Origin: Clostridia bacterium | GTDB lineage: Bacteria; Bacillota; Clostridia; Oscillospirales; CAG-272 | NCBI GenBank assembly: GCA_017456005.1 | Contig: JAFTLJ010000003.1 | Coordinates: 1-32,197 of the forward strand | Length of the DNA stretch: 32,197 nucleotides | Reading direction: 5' to 3' | Shown: positions 16,275 through 24,149 of the stretch, piece by piece | Layout: every line of letters begins with the position of its first letter | How positions within the stretch are numbered: position 1 is the stretch's first letter | Translations under genes and position numbers: made by a program | Notes under the pieces: model-generated | What the model saw: only the letters and a program-made list of their open reading frames with translations | What the model was told of the DNA's origin: nothing | Databases searched by the model: none

Positions 16275-19200
16275 TTAATAAGTATAAAGCCTGTTTGCAA
16301 AAATTCGCGCTATGGGGTTTGAAAGGTGATTTTTTAGGTCAACCTGATTTATGATGATTTTGCCGCTTCCTACGGGCAGCTCTGCACAGGCGAGGGCAGG
16401 GTAAAGCTTTTGCCCCCAGGCGCTGCCCATAAGGCTGTTTCCGCTTGTTAGTATGGGTTTTAGCCCTTCTGCCATGAATGTGGTGTGCAAAATAGGCGTT
16501 ATCATATCTTCCTGCTCGCTATACCACATGCGAAAATCGTACGGTGTAAAATCGTGCACAAGATCGTGCCTGGTTTTGCGCGAAACGAAGTGAAGCGAAC
16601 GCATACCGCAAAGCTTAACGCGTATTTCCTTTCCGCAAATGCTGTGTGAGCCAAGCGGTAAAAATTCCACCAATACGGTTTTGCCGCTTTCTGCGAGAGA
16701 TATATATTTTTCTTTGTTTTTTATGAATTCTTCGCCTGAAACGACCTCTGCCGTGGGTGCGAGAAGCTCTTCTTCTGGGAATACCTCTATTTCTTCATCG
16801 CAATAGTGCAGTGTATCTCCGTTGCTATTCATGAGTATAGCGCGGAGAGTGAATTTGGTTCGCTCTGCTACGTTTGGCGCGGCGAACGAAATCTCGCCTT
16901 GCAAAAAGGAGCTGTTTTCGCCGAAAACGGCTTCTTTTTCTGCTTTCATAAGCAAATTGCCATCGGCACTCAAAAGCTCGCAAATGATTTTGTGCCCCGA
17001 AGAGATTTCGTGTGTATCGTTGCAAACAAATAGCTCAGCACTTGCTTTTTCTCCTGCGAAATATGTAAAACGGTCGTTTCTTATGTTTACCATAAGCGGA
17101 GTTAGAGCATCACGGTAAGCAAAAAATGCAGGCTTGGGGTTGCGTTCACAATCCACGATCGTCTTCATCCAGCCGGAGGGCCAAGCGTCTATAAAGAGGT
17201 GAATGGCAAACGTTGCCATGTTTTTATCCCTGCGGAAAGCCTCTGTCTGAATTTTTGTGGCAAACGCCTGATATTTGCGGCTTTCATCTGCCCAAGCTTT
17301 GAGCGTTTCTTGCGTGTCGTAGTAGAAGAAGTGCATATTACCGCTTTGCGCGTCTTTTATCCTGCCCGGTTCCCAAGTTTTTTCTTCCGCATCGCTTTGC
17401 GGCAGACATTCTTTGGGGTAGCGCGCGCGCATGAGCGGCACCGGGTCCAGCCCCTCGGCGCCGAATTCGCCACAGCCGTAGTACCAGCCGTCTTTTACGC
17501 CCAGCCAATATCCGCGGTGCAGCTTTCCGAGGTCTATGCCGTGGCCGTTGTACCACGTGCAGTAGCAATGGTTATCGGGCATGGTGCTGTCCGGCGGATC
17601 GTAATCGCCGTCTATATGCTTTATAACTCTGTCGGGGTTGAGCAAATGTACCGCCGTATCGCACGCGGAGAAAAACGCTTCCATTTCATCACGTACTAAG
17701 TGGCGGTGCGGGCGATTTGCCGCATTTGCCATGGGTTCGTTCATGTAGGAAACGAGAATGCTCGATGCGTGTGGGCGTATAAGGCGTTCCATTTCCTCCG
17801 CCTGGCGCACGCCTTCTGCAAATTTAGTGCGGCGCATTACCGTAAACAGCGGCAGATCGGTTTGCAGCATAAGACCAATGGTATCGCAAAGCTCGTATAT
17901 TTCCTTTTGCACGGGGCGCTGTGTAAGGCGCAAAAAGTTCATGTTGCACGCCTTTGCCATAAGCATATCGTAGATAAGGGCGTCGGTGTCGCCGCGAAGA
18001 ACGTCTTGCTGCTCATATCCCATCGTATTTGCGCCGCGCAAGCGAATAGCTTTACCGTTGAGGTAGAACATACCCTTGGGCGTGCTTTGCATGTCCTGCG
18101 CGAAGGTTCTCATGCCGAAGGAGCTTGTTTTAACGTCGCAGAGCGTGCCGCCGACTGTAAGTTTTATTTGCGCTTCGTAAAGGTATGGAGTGTCAAGCTC
18201 CCAAAGGCGCGCATTTTTTACGGGTAAACGCAGGCGCACAAGGTTTGCCCCCTTATAGAAGACAAGCTTTACGGCATCATTCATCTTTTCCTTATTTTCA
18301 AGGTCGGCAAAAGATATTGTTTCGCCATGGGCGGCATCCTTAAAAGTTATGGGCTCGTAGGCGAAATTTTCAAGCACGGTGGCTTCAAAATTTCTGCCGT
18401 ATATAGCATATTCGAGATTCACGTCGGAAAGCGGCATATAATCTGCGTTGCAGACCTCGCAGAAGATTTCACATTCTTCTGTTTTTGGCAGAGGGCGCAC
18501 GAAAATGTCGGAAATGAATGCGCGCGCGCGCACCTCCAGACGTACGCCTTGGCAAATTCCGGCGCCGGGGGGGCAGTGATGCCAGCCTATTTCGGAATCG
18601 TCCCAGCCAAAGCCTGTGGCGGCGTACATTTTGTCGCCCTCAAGGCGTATGGGATTTTCTGTTGGACCTTGGTTTCCGCCGTAAACGTAATCGTTGCGCA
18701 CGGTTATCACAAGCGTGTTTTCGCCATCGCGCAGGTAGGGCGTGGCATCGAACTCAAACGGCGCAAAAAAGCCTTCGTGACTTCCGAGGAAAGCTCCGTT
18801 TAGGAAAACCTCGGCTATATAATCCACGCCGTCGAAGCAGAGAAAAACGGATTTGCCCACGGCAGGTTTTTTTGCAAGAAACGTGGTGCGGTAATGGTGC
18901 ACCGTTGCGCCTGTTGGACCGAAAAAGTGGGGAATTTGTACCTTTTCCCACTTTCCTTCGCCGCGCAGAACGCGAGTAAAATCAAAAAAATCTTCGCTTT
19001 CCGCTTTTCTCATATCGAACGAGGAAAGCGGTAAAACCGTGCGTGTGTTTTGCGTTTTTGGAGCGAGCCTTTGCATAAAAGGCTCGTATTTCACGCGAAG
19101 TTCTTCTATAATAGCATCGAGCTCTTCACGAGTGTCGGGCTTTTTGTATACGGGCGTGGGCGCTCCGTCTGCCTCTTTCATAGCCAGAATAACGCCGTTT

Positions 19201-19283
19201 TTGGGCGTGGGCTCGGGAAAAACGAGCGGTAAGCGCTTGCTGCCTATTTCATTTGCGGCTATTGCGCCGAAAAAATCTGCCAT
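16275..19283 (-). CDS. Glycoside hydrolase family 2 protein (beta-galactosidase/mannosidase/glucuronidase-like)
   Basis: This 1002-residue enzyme lacks a signal peptide, so it should act on imported glycosides. The sugar-binding jelly roll is at about 95-250 (FDGVDYIAEVFLNG, LRDGENTLVITVRNDY). An immunoglobulin-like domain covers about 255-395. The TIM barrel starts with FYLNGKAIRLRGANTMG. The acid/base is E516 in SYMNEP and the nucleophile is probably E606 in YGCGEFGAEG, which resembles the SE(F/Y)G motif of beta-mannosidase-like and related enzymes. About 230 C-terminal residues after the barrel form extra beta-rich domains. RLRGAN replaces the usual GVNRH form, and the first 75 residues are family-atypical. 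Substrate is uncertain. It converges on the two oxidoreductases, consistent with one glycoside pathway. Confidence 0.9.
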   Translation of the reverse strand: MADFFGAIAANEIGSKRLPLVFPEPTPKNGVILAMKEADGAPTPVYKKPDTREELDAIIEELRVKYEPFMQRLAPKTQNTRTVLPLSSFDMRKAESEDFFDFTRVLRGEGKWEKVQIPHFFGPTGATVHHYRTTFLAKKPAVGKSVFLCFDGVDYIAEVFLNGAFLGSHEGFFAPFEFDATPYLRDGENTLVITVRNDYVYGGNQGPTENPIRLEGDKMYAATGFGWDDSEIGWHHCPPGAGICQGVRLEVRARAFISDIFVRPLPKTEECEIFCEVCNADYMPLSDVNLEYAIYGRNFEATVLENFAYEPITFKDAAHGETISFADLENKEKMNDAVKLVFYKGANLVRLRLPVKNARLWELDTPYLYEAQIKLTVGGTLCDVKTSSFGMRTFAQDMQSTPKGMFYLNGKAIRLRGANTMGYEQQDVLRGDTDALIYDMLMAKACNMNFLRLTQRPVQKEIYELCDTIGLMLQTDLPLFTVMRRTKFAEGVRQAEEMERLIRPHASSILVSYMNEPMANAANRPHRHLVRDEMEAFFSACDTAVHLLNPDRVIKHIDGDYDPPDSTMPDNHCYCTWYNGHGIDLGKLHRGYWLGVKDGWYYGCGEFGAEGLDPVPLMRARYPKECLPQSDAEEKTWEPGRIKDAQSGNMHFFYYDTQETLKAWADESRKYQAFATKIQTEAFRRDKNMATFAIHLFIDAWPSGWMKTIVDCERNPKPAFFAYRDALTPLMVNIRNDRFTYFAGEKASAELFVCNDTHEISSGHKIICELLSADGNLLMKAEKEAVFGENSSFLQGEISFAAPNVAERTKFTLRAILMNSNGDTLHYCDEEIEVFPEEELLAPTAEVVSGEEFIKNKEKYISLAESGKTVLVEFLPLGSHSICGKEIRVKLCGMRSLHFVSRKTRHDLVHDFTPYDFRMWYSEQEDMITPILHTTFMAEGLKPILTSGNSLMGSAWGQKLYPALACAELPVGSGKIIINQVDLKNHLSNPIARIFANRLYTY

Positions 19284-19319
19284 AGTAAAAATCCTTTCGG
19301 GAATTTATAGTTTATGTTA

Positions 19320-19348
19320 ATTATACCGAAGTGCGGCCAAAAAAGCAA
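19320..19348 (-). promoter_or_regulatory. Promoter of the GH2 gene
   Basis: On the minus strand TTGCTT (19348-19343) and TATAAT (19325-19320) are spaced by 17 bases, about 37 bases upstream of the start codon. Confidence 0.75.
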
Positions 19349-19362
19349 TATGAGAGTAAAAG

Positions 19363-19389
19363 AAAAATGCACGCGCCGCGTGCATTTTT
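19363..19389 (-). terminator. Terminator of the small lipoprotein gene
   Basis: AAAAATGCACGC (19363-19374) and GCGTGCATTTTT (19378-19389) are perfect arms. The hairpin lies five bases past the lipoprotein stop and ends in T residues on the minus strand. Confidence 0.9.
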
Positions 19390-19394
19390 ATATA

Positions 19395-19967
19395 TTATTT
19401 TAAGTTAAGAGCGGAGAGCGATTCCAGAAAGTCGGGCGTTATTTCTTTATAGTCTGTAAAATATTCGTCTTGCAAATAGAACTTTCCATTTGATTCGAAT
19501 ATTCTTATATGAAGTGAAATATATGGATAATCGCACATTGTGACCCAAAAATCATATAATTTATTTACTTTGGAATCTTCGTCAATTTGCGTACCGAGGG
19601 TAATATCGCTTATTCTAAACGTAAAGTCGGTATCGATGTCTTTTATAGACAGGAATCGCGTATCGTCAAAAACAATATCTTCGCGAAGATAGAGGTATTG
19701 AAATCTGCTGCTTGTGATAAATTCAGGATAAATTTTGTTGTTTCCGTAATATTCCGTAATACCTAATACAAAATATGATTGCACATCTATGAGCACAAGC
19801 ATCTCACTATCAAAATCAAAACGATATTTTTGATAACCTTGGGATTTGTATGTATAACCATTATAATAAATTATGCCGGAATCTTCACCATAAGTTATTT
19901 TGTCACACGAACACACAAAAAAACAAAAAGCAATAATCAAAGTAAATGACAAAATTCTTTTGAACAT
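19395..19967 (-). CDS. Small lipoprotein, function unknown
   Basis: A 190-residue secreted protein. I start it at ATG 19967, preceded by AAAGGAGGT with seven-base spacing; the frame is open to 20000, but that would cross the -10 box. The N-terminus MFKRILSF plus a hydrophobic stretch ends in a cysteine-rich lipobox FVCSC, with the lipidated cysteine at residue 21 followed by Asp. The mature part is rich in Tyr, Phe, Asp and Ile with no motif I recognise. It has its own consensus promoter and terminator, so it is a single-gene unit. Its AT-rich codon use differs from the neighbouring GH2 gene, which may indicate transfer or weak expression constraints. Confidence 0.7.
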   Translation of the reverse strand: MFKRILSFTLIIAFCFFVCSCDKITYGEDSGIIYYNGYTYKSQGYQKYRFDFDSEMLVLIDVQSYFVLGITEYYGNNKIYPEFITSSRFQYLYLREDIVFDDTRFLSIKDIDTDFTFRISDITLGTQIDEDSKVNKLYDFWVTMCDYPYISLHIRIFESNGKFYLQDEYFTDYKEITPDFLESLSALNLK

Positions 19968-19988
19968 ACAAGTACCTCCTTTAAGGAT

Positions 19989-20017
19989 AGTATAGCACAA
20001 AAAGAAAATGCTGTCAA
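19989..20017 (-). promoter_or_regulatory. Promoter of the small lipoprotein gene
   Basis: On the minus strand TTGACA (20017-20012) and TATACT (19994-19989) with a 17-base spacer. Confidence 0.88.
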
Positions 20018-20024
20018 GTAAAGC

Positions 20025-20052
20025 AAAAGCCGCAGTATCACCTGTGGCTTTT
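20025..20052 (-). terminator. Terminator of the second sigma/anti-sigma operon
   Basis: AAAAGCCGCAG (20025-20035) and CTGTGGCTTTT (20042-20052) pair with one mismatched or wobble position around TATCAC. It lies just past the anti-sigma stop. Confidence 0.8.
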
Positions 20053-20063
20053 GTTATTGAACA

Positions 20064-20804
20064 TTAGTTTTTGAAATTCGTAAAACCTTCCGCGGGGCAT
20101 TCGCCGTCTATAGCAACGGGTTCACCGTTGTAAACGAGCTTGATATATTTCACATAGGAAATGCTGTCTATTGTGTTTACAAGGCATTTGAGCGTGTGGT
20201 CATCGAGCTCTGCCGTGCCCTCGAAAAAGAGCGTGAGCGTGTTGGAACCCGGTGTGTGTGTTACGAACTGACCATTCTCACTTACCTCTGTTTTTTCGCC
20301 CGAGGTGGAAAGTTTCCAATCAGCAACCGTCACGTCTAGTGCACAATGTTCGAAGAACGGGGCCAGGAGCTCTTTCCACGTTTCTTTCATTTTCCCTTCT
20401 TCGAGCTTAAAAAACATTTCCTTGCAGAGTACAGTTCCATCTTCAAGAGGGAAGTGGTACGTGTAGGAAACGCTTGTAGGGTAAGCGATGGAAGGGGTTA
20501 TTTCCTGATAAATACCGTTTTCGCCGCCTATTTCGGGGTAGCGCCTGTCTGTGGTGTTGGAATGGCCAAAGTGCATCGCTGTGGGAACAGCCGCCACTAT
20601 AAGCGCAAGGCAAGCCGCCAATGCCCCATAGCGCACGATGAGAGTGCGGGATTTTTTCTTTTTGATGCCGCATTTTTTTAGCGTTTTTTCCTTGATATTC
20701 TTTGTGGAAATGCCGTCCGGCATTTCACACTCGATGTTTTCAAGCATAGTGTCTATTTCATCTGTTTTTGCTTCATTCATTATGTCATAAAGTGTTTTTT
20801 TCAT
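20064..20804 (-). CDS. Membrane anti-sigma-like protein with GerM-like C-terminal domain
   Basis: This 246-residue protein is coupled to the sigma gene by an ATGA overlap, so it is its likely membrane partner. A cytoplasmic region of about 56 residues ends in a lysine cluster (GIKKKKSR). One membrane helix covers about 57-77. The external part ends with TLTLFFEGTAELDDHTLK and then LVNTIDSISYVKYIKLVYNG, the pattern of GerMN domains known from sporulation and germination lipoproteins. There is no zinc-finger motif in the cytoplasmic part. It is clearly different from the anti-sigma at 1365-2534, so the two modules are not recent copies. Confidence 0.72.
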   Translation of the reverse strand: MKKTLYDIMNEAKTDEIDTMLENIECEMPDGISTKNIKEKTLKKCGIKKKKSRTLIVRYGALAACLALIVAAVPTAMHFGHSNTTDRRYPEIGGENGIYQEITPSIAYPTSVSYTYHFPLEDGTVLCKEMFFKLEEGKMKETWKELLAPFFEHCALDVTVADWKLSTSGEKTEVSENGQFVTHTPGSNTLTLFFEGTAELDDHTLKCLVNTIDSISYVKYIKLVYNGEPVAIDGECPAEGFTNFKN

Positions 20805-21364
20805 ATTTTTCCTCCAATCTTTTCGCGTAATTTGGCAAGAGCACGGTGTGTGCGCACGTCCACGTTGCCTGCGGAAAGCCCCAAGCGCTCGGCTATAGCC
20901 TGTGTAGGCTCTCTCAGGTAGAATTTGCGCACGATAATCTCGCGGTCGGGCTCGCCCAGAGCGTTTATTTCGGCAAAAAGCGCTTTTCGCTCTTCAGCAA
21001 GCAAAAGCTCTGCTTCTACGGTGAAATCGCCGGCGATCTGCAAAAATTCTTCGTCGCTGTCGAGCGAAATAAGTGTATTTTCGAATGCGCGCTTGCGAAT
21101 CACGTCTATGGTTTTGTGCTTTGCTATGGCACATAGATAAGATTTTATGCTGCCTTGCTCGGGGCGAAAATTTTCCATGCTTTTATAAAATTCATAGAAA
21201 ACGTCGCTCGCACATTCCTCTATATCCTCTGCCGAAAAGCAGGTGTAAGGGGAAAAACAGCCTTTTATAACCGTGCATATAAGCCCCATATACCGCTCCA
21301 TAAGCGCAGATAAGCCTTTGTCGGGGTGCTTGCGCAGAAGCTTTAAAAGAACATCGTCTTTCAT
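20801..21364 (-). CDS. ECF-like sigma-70 family RNA polymerase sigma factor
   Basis: A 187-residue alternative sigma factor. Region 2 is visible as AEDIEECASDVFYEFYKSM followed by IKSYLCAIAKHKTIDVIRKR. Region 4 is LGEPDREIIVRKFYL and QAIAERLGLSAGNVDVRTHR. I start it at ATG 21364 because GGGAGGT lies seven bases upstream; the frame is open to 21397 but that would include the palindrome at 21385. It forms a two-gene operon with the membrane protein downstream. The leader lacks a good housekeeping promoter, so self-activation is possible. Confidence 0.86.
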   Translation of the reverse strand: MKDDVLLKLLRKHPDKGLSALMERYMGLICTVIKGCFSPYTCFSAEDIEECASDVFYEFYKSMENFRPEQGSIKSYLCAIAKHKTIDVIRKRAFENTLISLDSDEEFLQIAGDFTVEAELLLAEERKALFAEINALGEPDREIIVRKFYLREPTQAIAERLGLSAGNVDVRTHRALAKLREKIGGKI

Positions 21365-21384
21365 ATGTTTACCTCCCGAAGTTT

Positions 21385-21396
21385 TGAAACGTTTCA
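21385..21396. promoter_or_regulatory. 12-bp palindrome in the leader of the second sigma operon
   Basis: TGAAACGTTTCA is perfectly self-complementary. It lies between TAATAAT (a possible -10) and the ribosome binding site, at the expected start of transcription. The central CG resembles LacI-family operators, but the sequence is two bases shorter than a CcpA cre site. Confidence 0.45.
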
Positions 21397-21450
21397 CCTA
21401 TTATTACGGAAAAAACGGAGAAATCTTACAAAAAATTTGCAAAAAAATGA

Positions 21451-21476
21451 AAATCTGCCGAATGTTCGGCAGATTT
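21451..21476 (-). terminator. Terminator of the metallophosphoesterase gene
   Basis: AAATCTGCCGAA and TTCGGCAGATTT are perfect 12-base arms. On the minus strand TTTTCATTTTTTT follows. Confidence 0.8.
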
Positions 21477-21481
21477 TTTGC

Positions 21482-22576
21482 TTAAATATCAAATTTTCTG
21501 CTTTTGCCTGCACCGTAACGTGTGGCAACGAGCGTGTTCTGCACAGGGCTGAACGTGAAAATATCGAAGCTTGTTTCTGTAGCGGAAAAAGGCTCGTGGC
21601 TGTATTTTACACCGTCATCGCCTACGGCAAGGCCCGAATTATTTCTGCCCGCGAGCATAGTTGTAACGGAAAGCAGGCCTATATCGTCAATGCAAGCACT
21701 GTCTGCATGGCAATGTCCCGAGATGCGCACGGGTACACGGTGCGTCTTTCCGCCGAAATCGGCGAAAATATTATAGCCGAAATCTTCGTGCGTATTTATA
21801 AATCGAGCTTTTGCACCGCGAATGAATGCTTTAGTTATTTTATCGAGAACAGCTTTGTTATATACTGTTTCGTTTGTCTCGGAAAGCTTGCTGTCGAAAG
21901 GCATATGCTGAATAAAAATTACGTTTTCGGGTGCATTTTTCAGCGCTGTATCGCAAAGCCAAGAAAGCTGTGCTTCCGTATAACCGAAATCCCATTGTTG
22001 GTTATAAATCATAATGCCGTTTTCTTCTATATATGGCACACCCGAGCTATTGAGGAAAATCACACGCGTGTTCGCCACAGGAGCGTCGAAATAGCCATAG
22101 AGCGCTTTGTTTCCGCCGCCGTGGTAGTGTTCGCACTTTTCGCTGCCGGCAAAGAGCACATCGTATTGCACATCATCGGACACATTTGTGCCTATCCGGC
22201 AAACTGTGGAATCAGGGGATATTCTGCCGTGGATGGAATTGTCGTCGTGATTGCCTTGCACGCATATTACGGGTACGTCGCACTGCGCGAGAAGTGAGGC
22301 GAGCTCTGCCATCATTTCCACGTGTTCCTCGGGCGAGGCAGGGTAGTTGCCTACGTTATCGCCGCCGAAGCAGATAAAATCTATTTTTTCGCTTTTGTTA
22401 AGCTCGTTTATAGCGTGGACCGTATTTGAAACGCTTGCTTGCATTTCATCTATGAATTTGTAATGTAAATCTGTGATAAATACAAAGCGTAGGTCGTGCG
22501 CGCCTTTCGCCGGCAGCTCGGCACGCACGCGAAGCGTTTCTTCTTTTGCGTAATCGGCAAAGGGAAGAAGTTTCAT
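21482..22576 (-). CDS. Calcineurin-like metallophosphoesterase
   Basis: A 364-residue cytoplasmic phosphoesterase with the full dinuclear-metal motif set: D36 and H38 (ITDLHYK), D73 and N74 (FGGDN), N109 and H110 (GNHDD), H224 (FIQHMP), and H288 and H290 (SGHCH). The substrate cannot be deduced; family members cleave nucleotides, phosphoproteins or phosphodiesters. It starts four bases after the tyrS stop and shows no clear ribosome binding site, so translation probably depends on reinitiation from tyrS and transcription on the tyrosine T-box. Confidence 0.88.
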   Translation of the reverse strand: MKLLPFADYAKEETLRVRAELPAKGAHDLRFVFITDLHYKFIDEMQASVSNTVHAINELNKSEKIDFICFGGDNVGNYPASPEEHVEMMAELASLLAQCDVPVICVQGNHDDNSIHGRISPDSTVCRIGTNVSDDVQYDVLFAGSEKCEHYHGGGNKALYGYFDAPVANTRVIFLNSSGVPYIEENGIMIYNQQWDFGYTEAQLSWLCDTALKNAPENVIFIQHMPFDSKLSETNETVYNKAVLDKITKAFIRGAKARFINTHEDFGYNIFADFGGKTHRVPVRISGHCHADSACIDDIGLLSVTTMLAGRNNSGLAVGDDGVKYSHEPFSATETSFDIFTFSPVQNTLVATRYGAGKSRKFDI

Positions 22577-22580
22577 AATT

Positions 22581-23801
22581 TTATTTTGCGATGAATCTGT
22601 GGTATACTTTTTTGCCTTTTCTTACGATAAGACCTTCTTTGAGCGTTGCTTCATCGAATGTCTGGGAGAAGGAAGCTACCTTTTCGTCGGAGGCGAACAC
22701 GCCGCCCTGCTGAACAAGGCGTTTTGCTTCGCTTCTGGAGGGGGCTAGCTTGCCGAGAAGAAGCAGGTCGAGTATGCTTATTTTGCCATCGGCAAAAGCG
22801 GATGCTTCAACTTCTGTTGTAGGCATATTTTCGGAAGCACCGCCTGCAAAAATAGCGTGGGAAGCCTCTTTTGCTTTGTTTGCTTCCTCTTTGCCGTGAA
22901 CAAGCTTTGTGAGCTCGTATGCGAGGATTTCTTTCTTTTCGTTTATGCGGTTATCTGACCAAGTTTCCATATCTGCGATTTCTTCGAGAGAGAGGAATGT
23001 GAGCATTTTTATGCACTTCATAACATCTGCGTCGCCAACGTTTCTCCAGTACTGGAAGACTTCGAAGGGGCTTGTCTTATTGGGGTCGAGCCAAACCGCA
23101 TTGCCGGCAGTTTTGCCCATCTTCTTACCGTTGGAGTCTGTAAGGAGAGTAATTGTCATAGCGTGAGCGTCTTTGCCGAGCTTTTTGCGGATGAGCTCTG
23201 TGCCGCCGAGCATATTGGACCACTGATCGTCGCCGCCGAATTCCATGTTGCAGCCGTATTTTTTGAACATATAGTAGAAGTCGTAGGACTGCATGATCAT
23301 ATAGTTGAATTCGAGGAAGGAAAGGCCTTTTTCCATTCTCTGCTTATAGCATTCAGCACGGAGCATATTGTTAACGGAGAAGCAAGCGCCAACTTCGCGC
23401 AGAAGGTCCACATAGTTGAGGTTGAGAAGCCAATCTGCGTTATTTACCATAAGCGCTTTGCCTTCGCCGAATTCGATGAATTTTTCCATCTGGCGTTTGA
23501 AGCATTCTGCGTTGTGCTCGATGTCTTCTTTTGTGAGCATCTTTCTCATATCTGTTCTGCCGGAGGGGTCACCGATCATTGTCGTGCCGCCGCCGATTAG
23601 CGCGATGGGCTTATTGCCTGCCATCTGCAAACGTTTCATAAGTGTGAGCGCCATAAAATGGCCTGCAGTAAGGCTGTCTGCCGTGCAGTCGAAGCCGATA
23701 TAGAACGTTGCTTTACCGTTGTTGATCATATCGCGGATGTGTTCTTCATCCGTTACCTGCGCGATAAGACCGCGCGCTTTAAGTTCTTCATAAATTCCCA
23801 T
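22581..23801 (-). CDS. tyrS: Tyrosyl-tRNA synthetase
   Basis: TyrS charges tRNA-Tyr. The 406-residue class I synthetase has the HIGH equivalent TAGHF at 45-49, the tyrosine pocket YIGFDCTADSL at 34-44, MQSYDFYYMF at 170-179, FGGDDQWSN at 188-196 and the KMSKS equivalent KMGKT at 227-231. A C-terminal S4 RNA-binding domain (about 340-400, LLLLGKLAPSRSEAKRLVQQGGV in part) completes it. The KMGKT form and large insertions fit the TyrZ-like/bacterial TyrS type. AGGAGG precedes the ATG. Expression is controlled by the T-box leader directly upstream. Confidence 0.97.
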   Translation of the reverse strand: MGIYEELKARGLIAQVTDEEHIRDMINNGKATFYIGFDCTADSLTAGHFMALTLMKRLQMAGNKPIALIGGGTTMIGDPSGRTDMRKMLTKEDIEHNAECFKRQMEKFIEFGEGKALMVNNADWLLNLNYVDLLREVGACFSVNNMLRAECYKQRMEKGLSFLEFNYMIMQSYDFYYMFKKYGCNMEFGGDDQWSNMLGGTELIRKKLGKDAHAMTITLLTDSNGKKMGKTAGNAVWLDPNKTSPFEVFQYWRNVGDADVMKCIKMLTFLSLEEIADMETWSDNRINEKKEILAYELTKLVHGKEEANKAKEASHAIFAGGASENMPTTEVEASAFADGKISILDLLLLGKLAPSRSEAKRLVQQGGVFASDEKVASFSQTFDEATLKEGLIVRKGKKVYHRFIAK

Positions 23802-23821
23802 TTTTGTTTCCTCCTAAAAAT

Positions 23822-23853
23822 AAAAAGTCCTCTGCTTTGGAAGAGCAGAGGAC
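23822..23853 (-). terminator. T-box-controlled terminator of tyrS
   Basis: On the minus strand GTCCTCTGCT and AGCAGAGGAC form a 10-bp stem followed by TTTTT. The upstream arm (TTTCGTCCTC) can pair with the T-box region instead to form the antiterminator. Confidence 0.92.
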
Positions 23854-24093
23854 GAAAATTTCGTGTTACCACCTCGGGTTTGCCCAAATCTCGCGATTCC
23901 GGGCCTTTGTGAGTGAATTTCACTCTGCGCTGTAACGTGCGCACACGCCGTAGCCTACTTTGGTAGTATTTCGGTGCGGGGCTCAGGAACGTATTCCACA
24001 GCGCAACCCATACCGACTTTCACCAACCGTCGGCTCTCTTAATGGCGCATTGCGAGGTGTACTTCTTTCCTTCAAAGCCTTTTTATATACTTT
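23822..24093 (-). promoter_or_regulatory. Tyrosine T-box riboswitch controlling tyrS
   Basis: The leader binds uncharged tRNA-Tyr and, when bound, prevents termination. On the minus strand the Stem I specifier loop reads GAATACGTTCCTGAGC, with specifier TAC (Tyr) at 23993-23991. The AGAGAGCCG segment and GGTTGGTGAAAGTCGG further 5' fit the lower and distal Stem I. The T-box sequence CGAGGTGGTAACACG (23876-23862) is clear. Its UGGU can pair with the ACCA end of tRNA-Tyr, whose discriminator is A. The terminator follows. Confidence 0.95.
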
Positions 24094-24099
24094 TATAGC

Positions 24100-24128
24100 A
24101 ATATAACATAGTTTTTGAGATTTGTCAA
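24100..24128 (-). promoter_or_regulatory. Promoter of the tyrS leader
   Basis: On the minus strand TTGACA (24128-24123) and TATATT (24105-24100) with a 17-base spacer, just upstream of the T-box. Confidence 0.88.
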
Positions 24129-24149
24129 GCAAAAAAGCAAAAATATATG

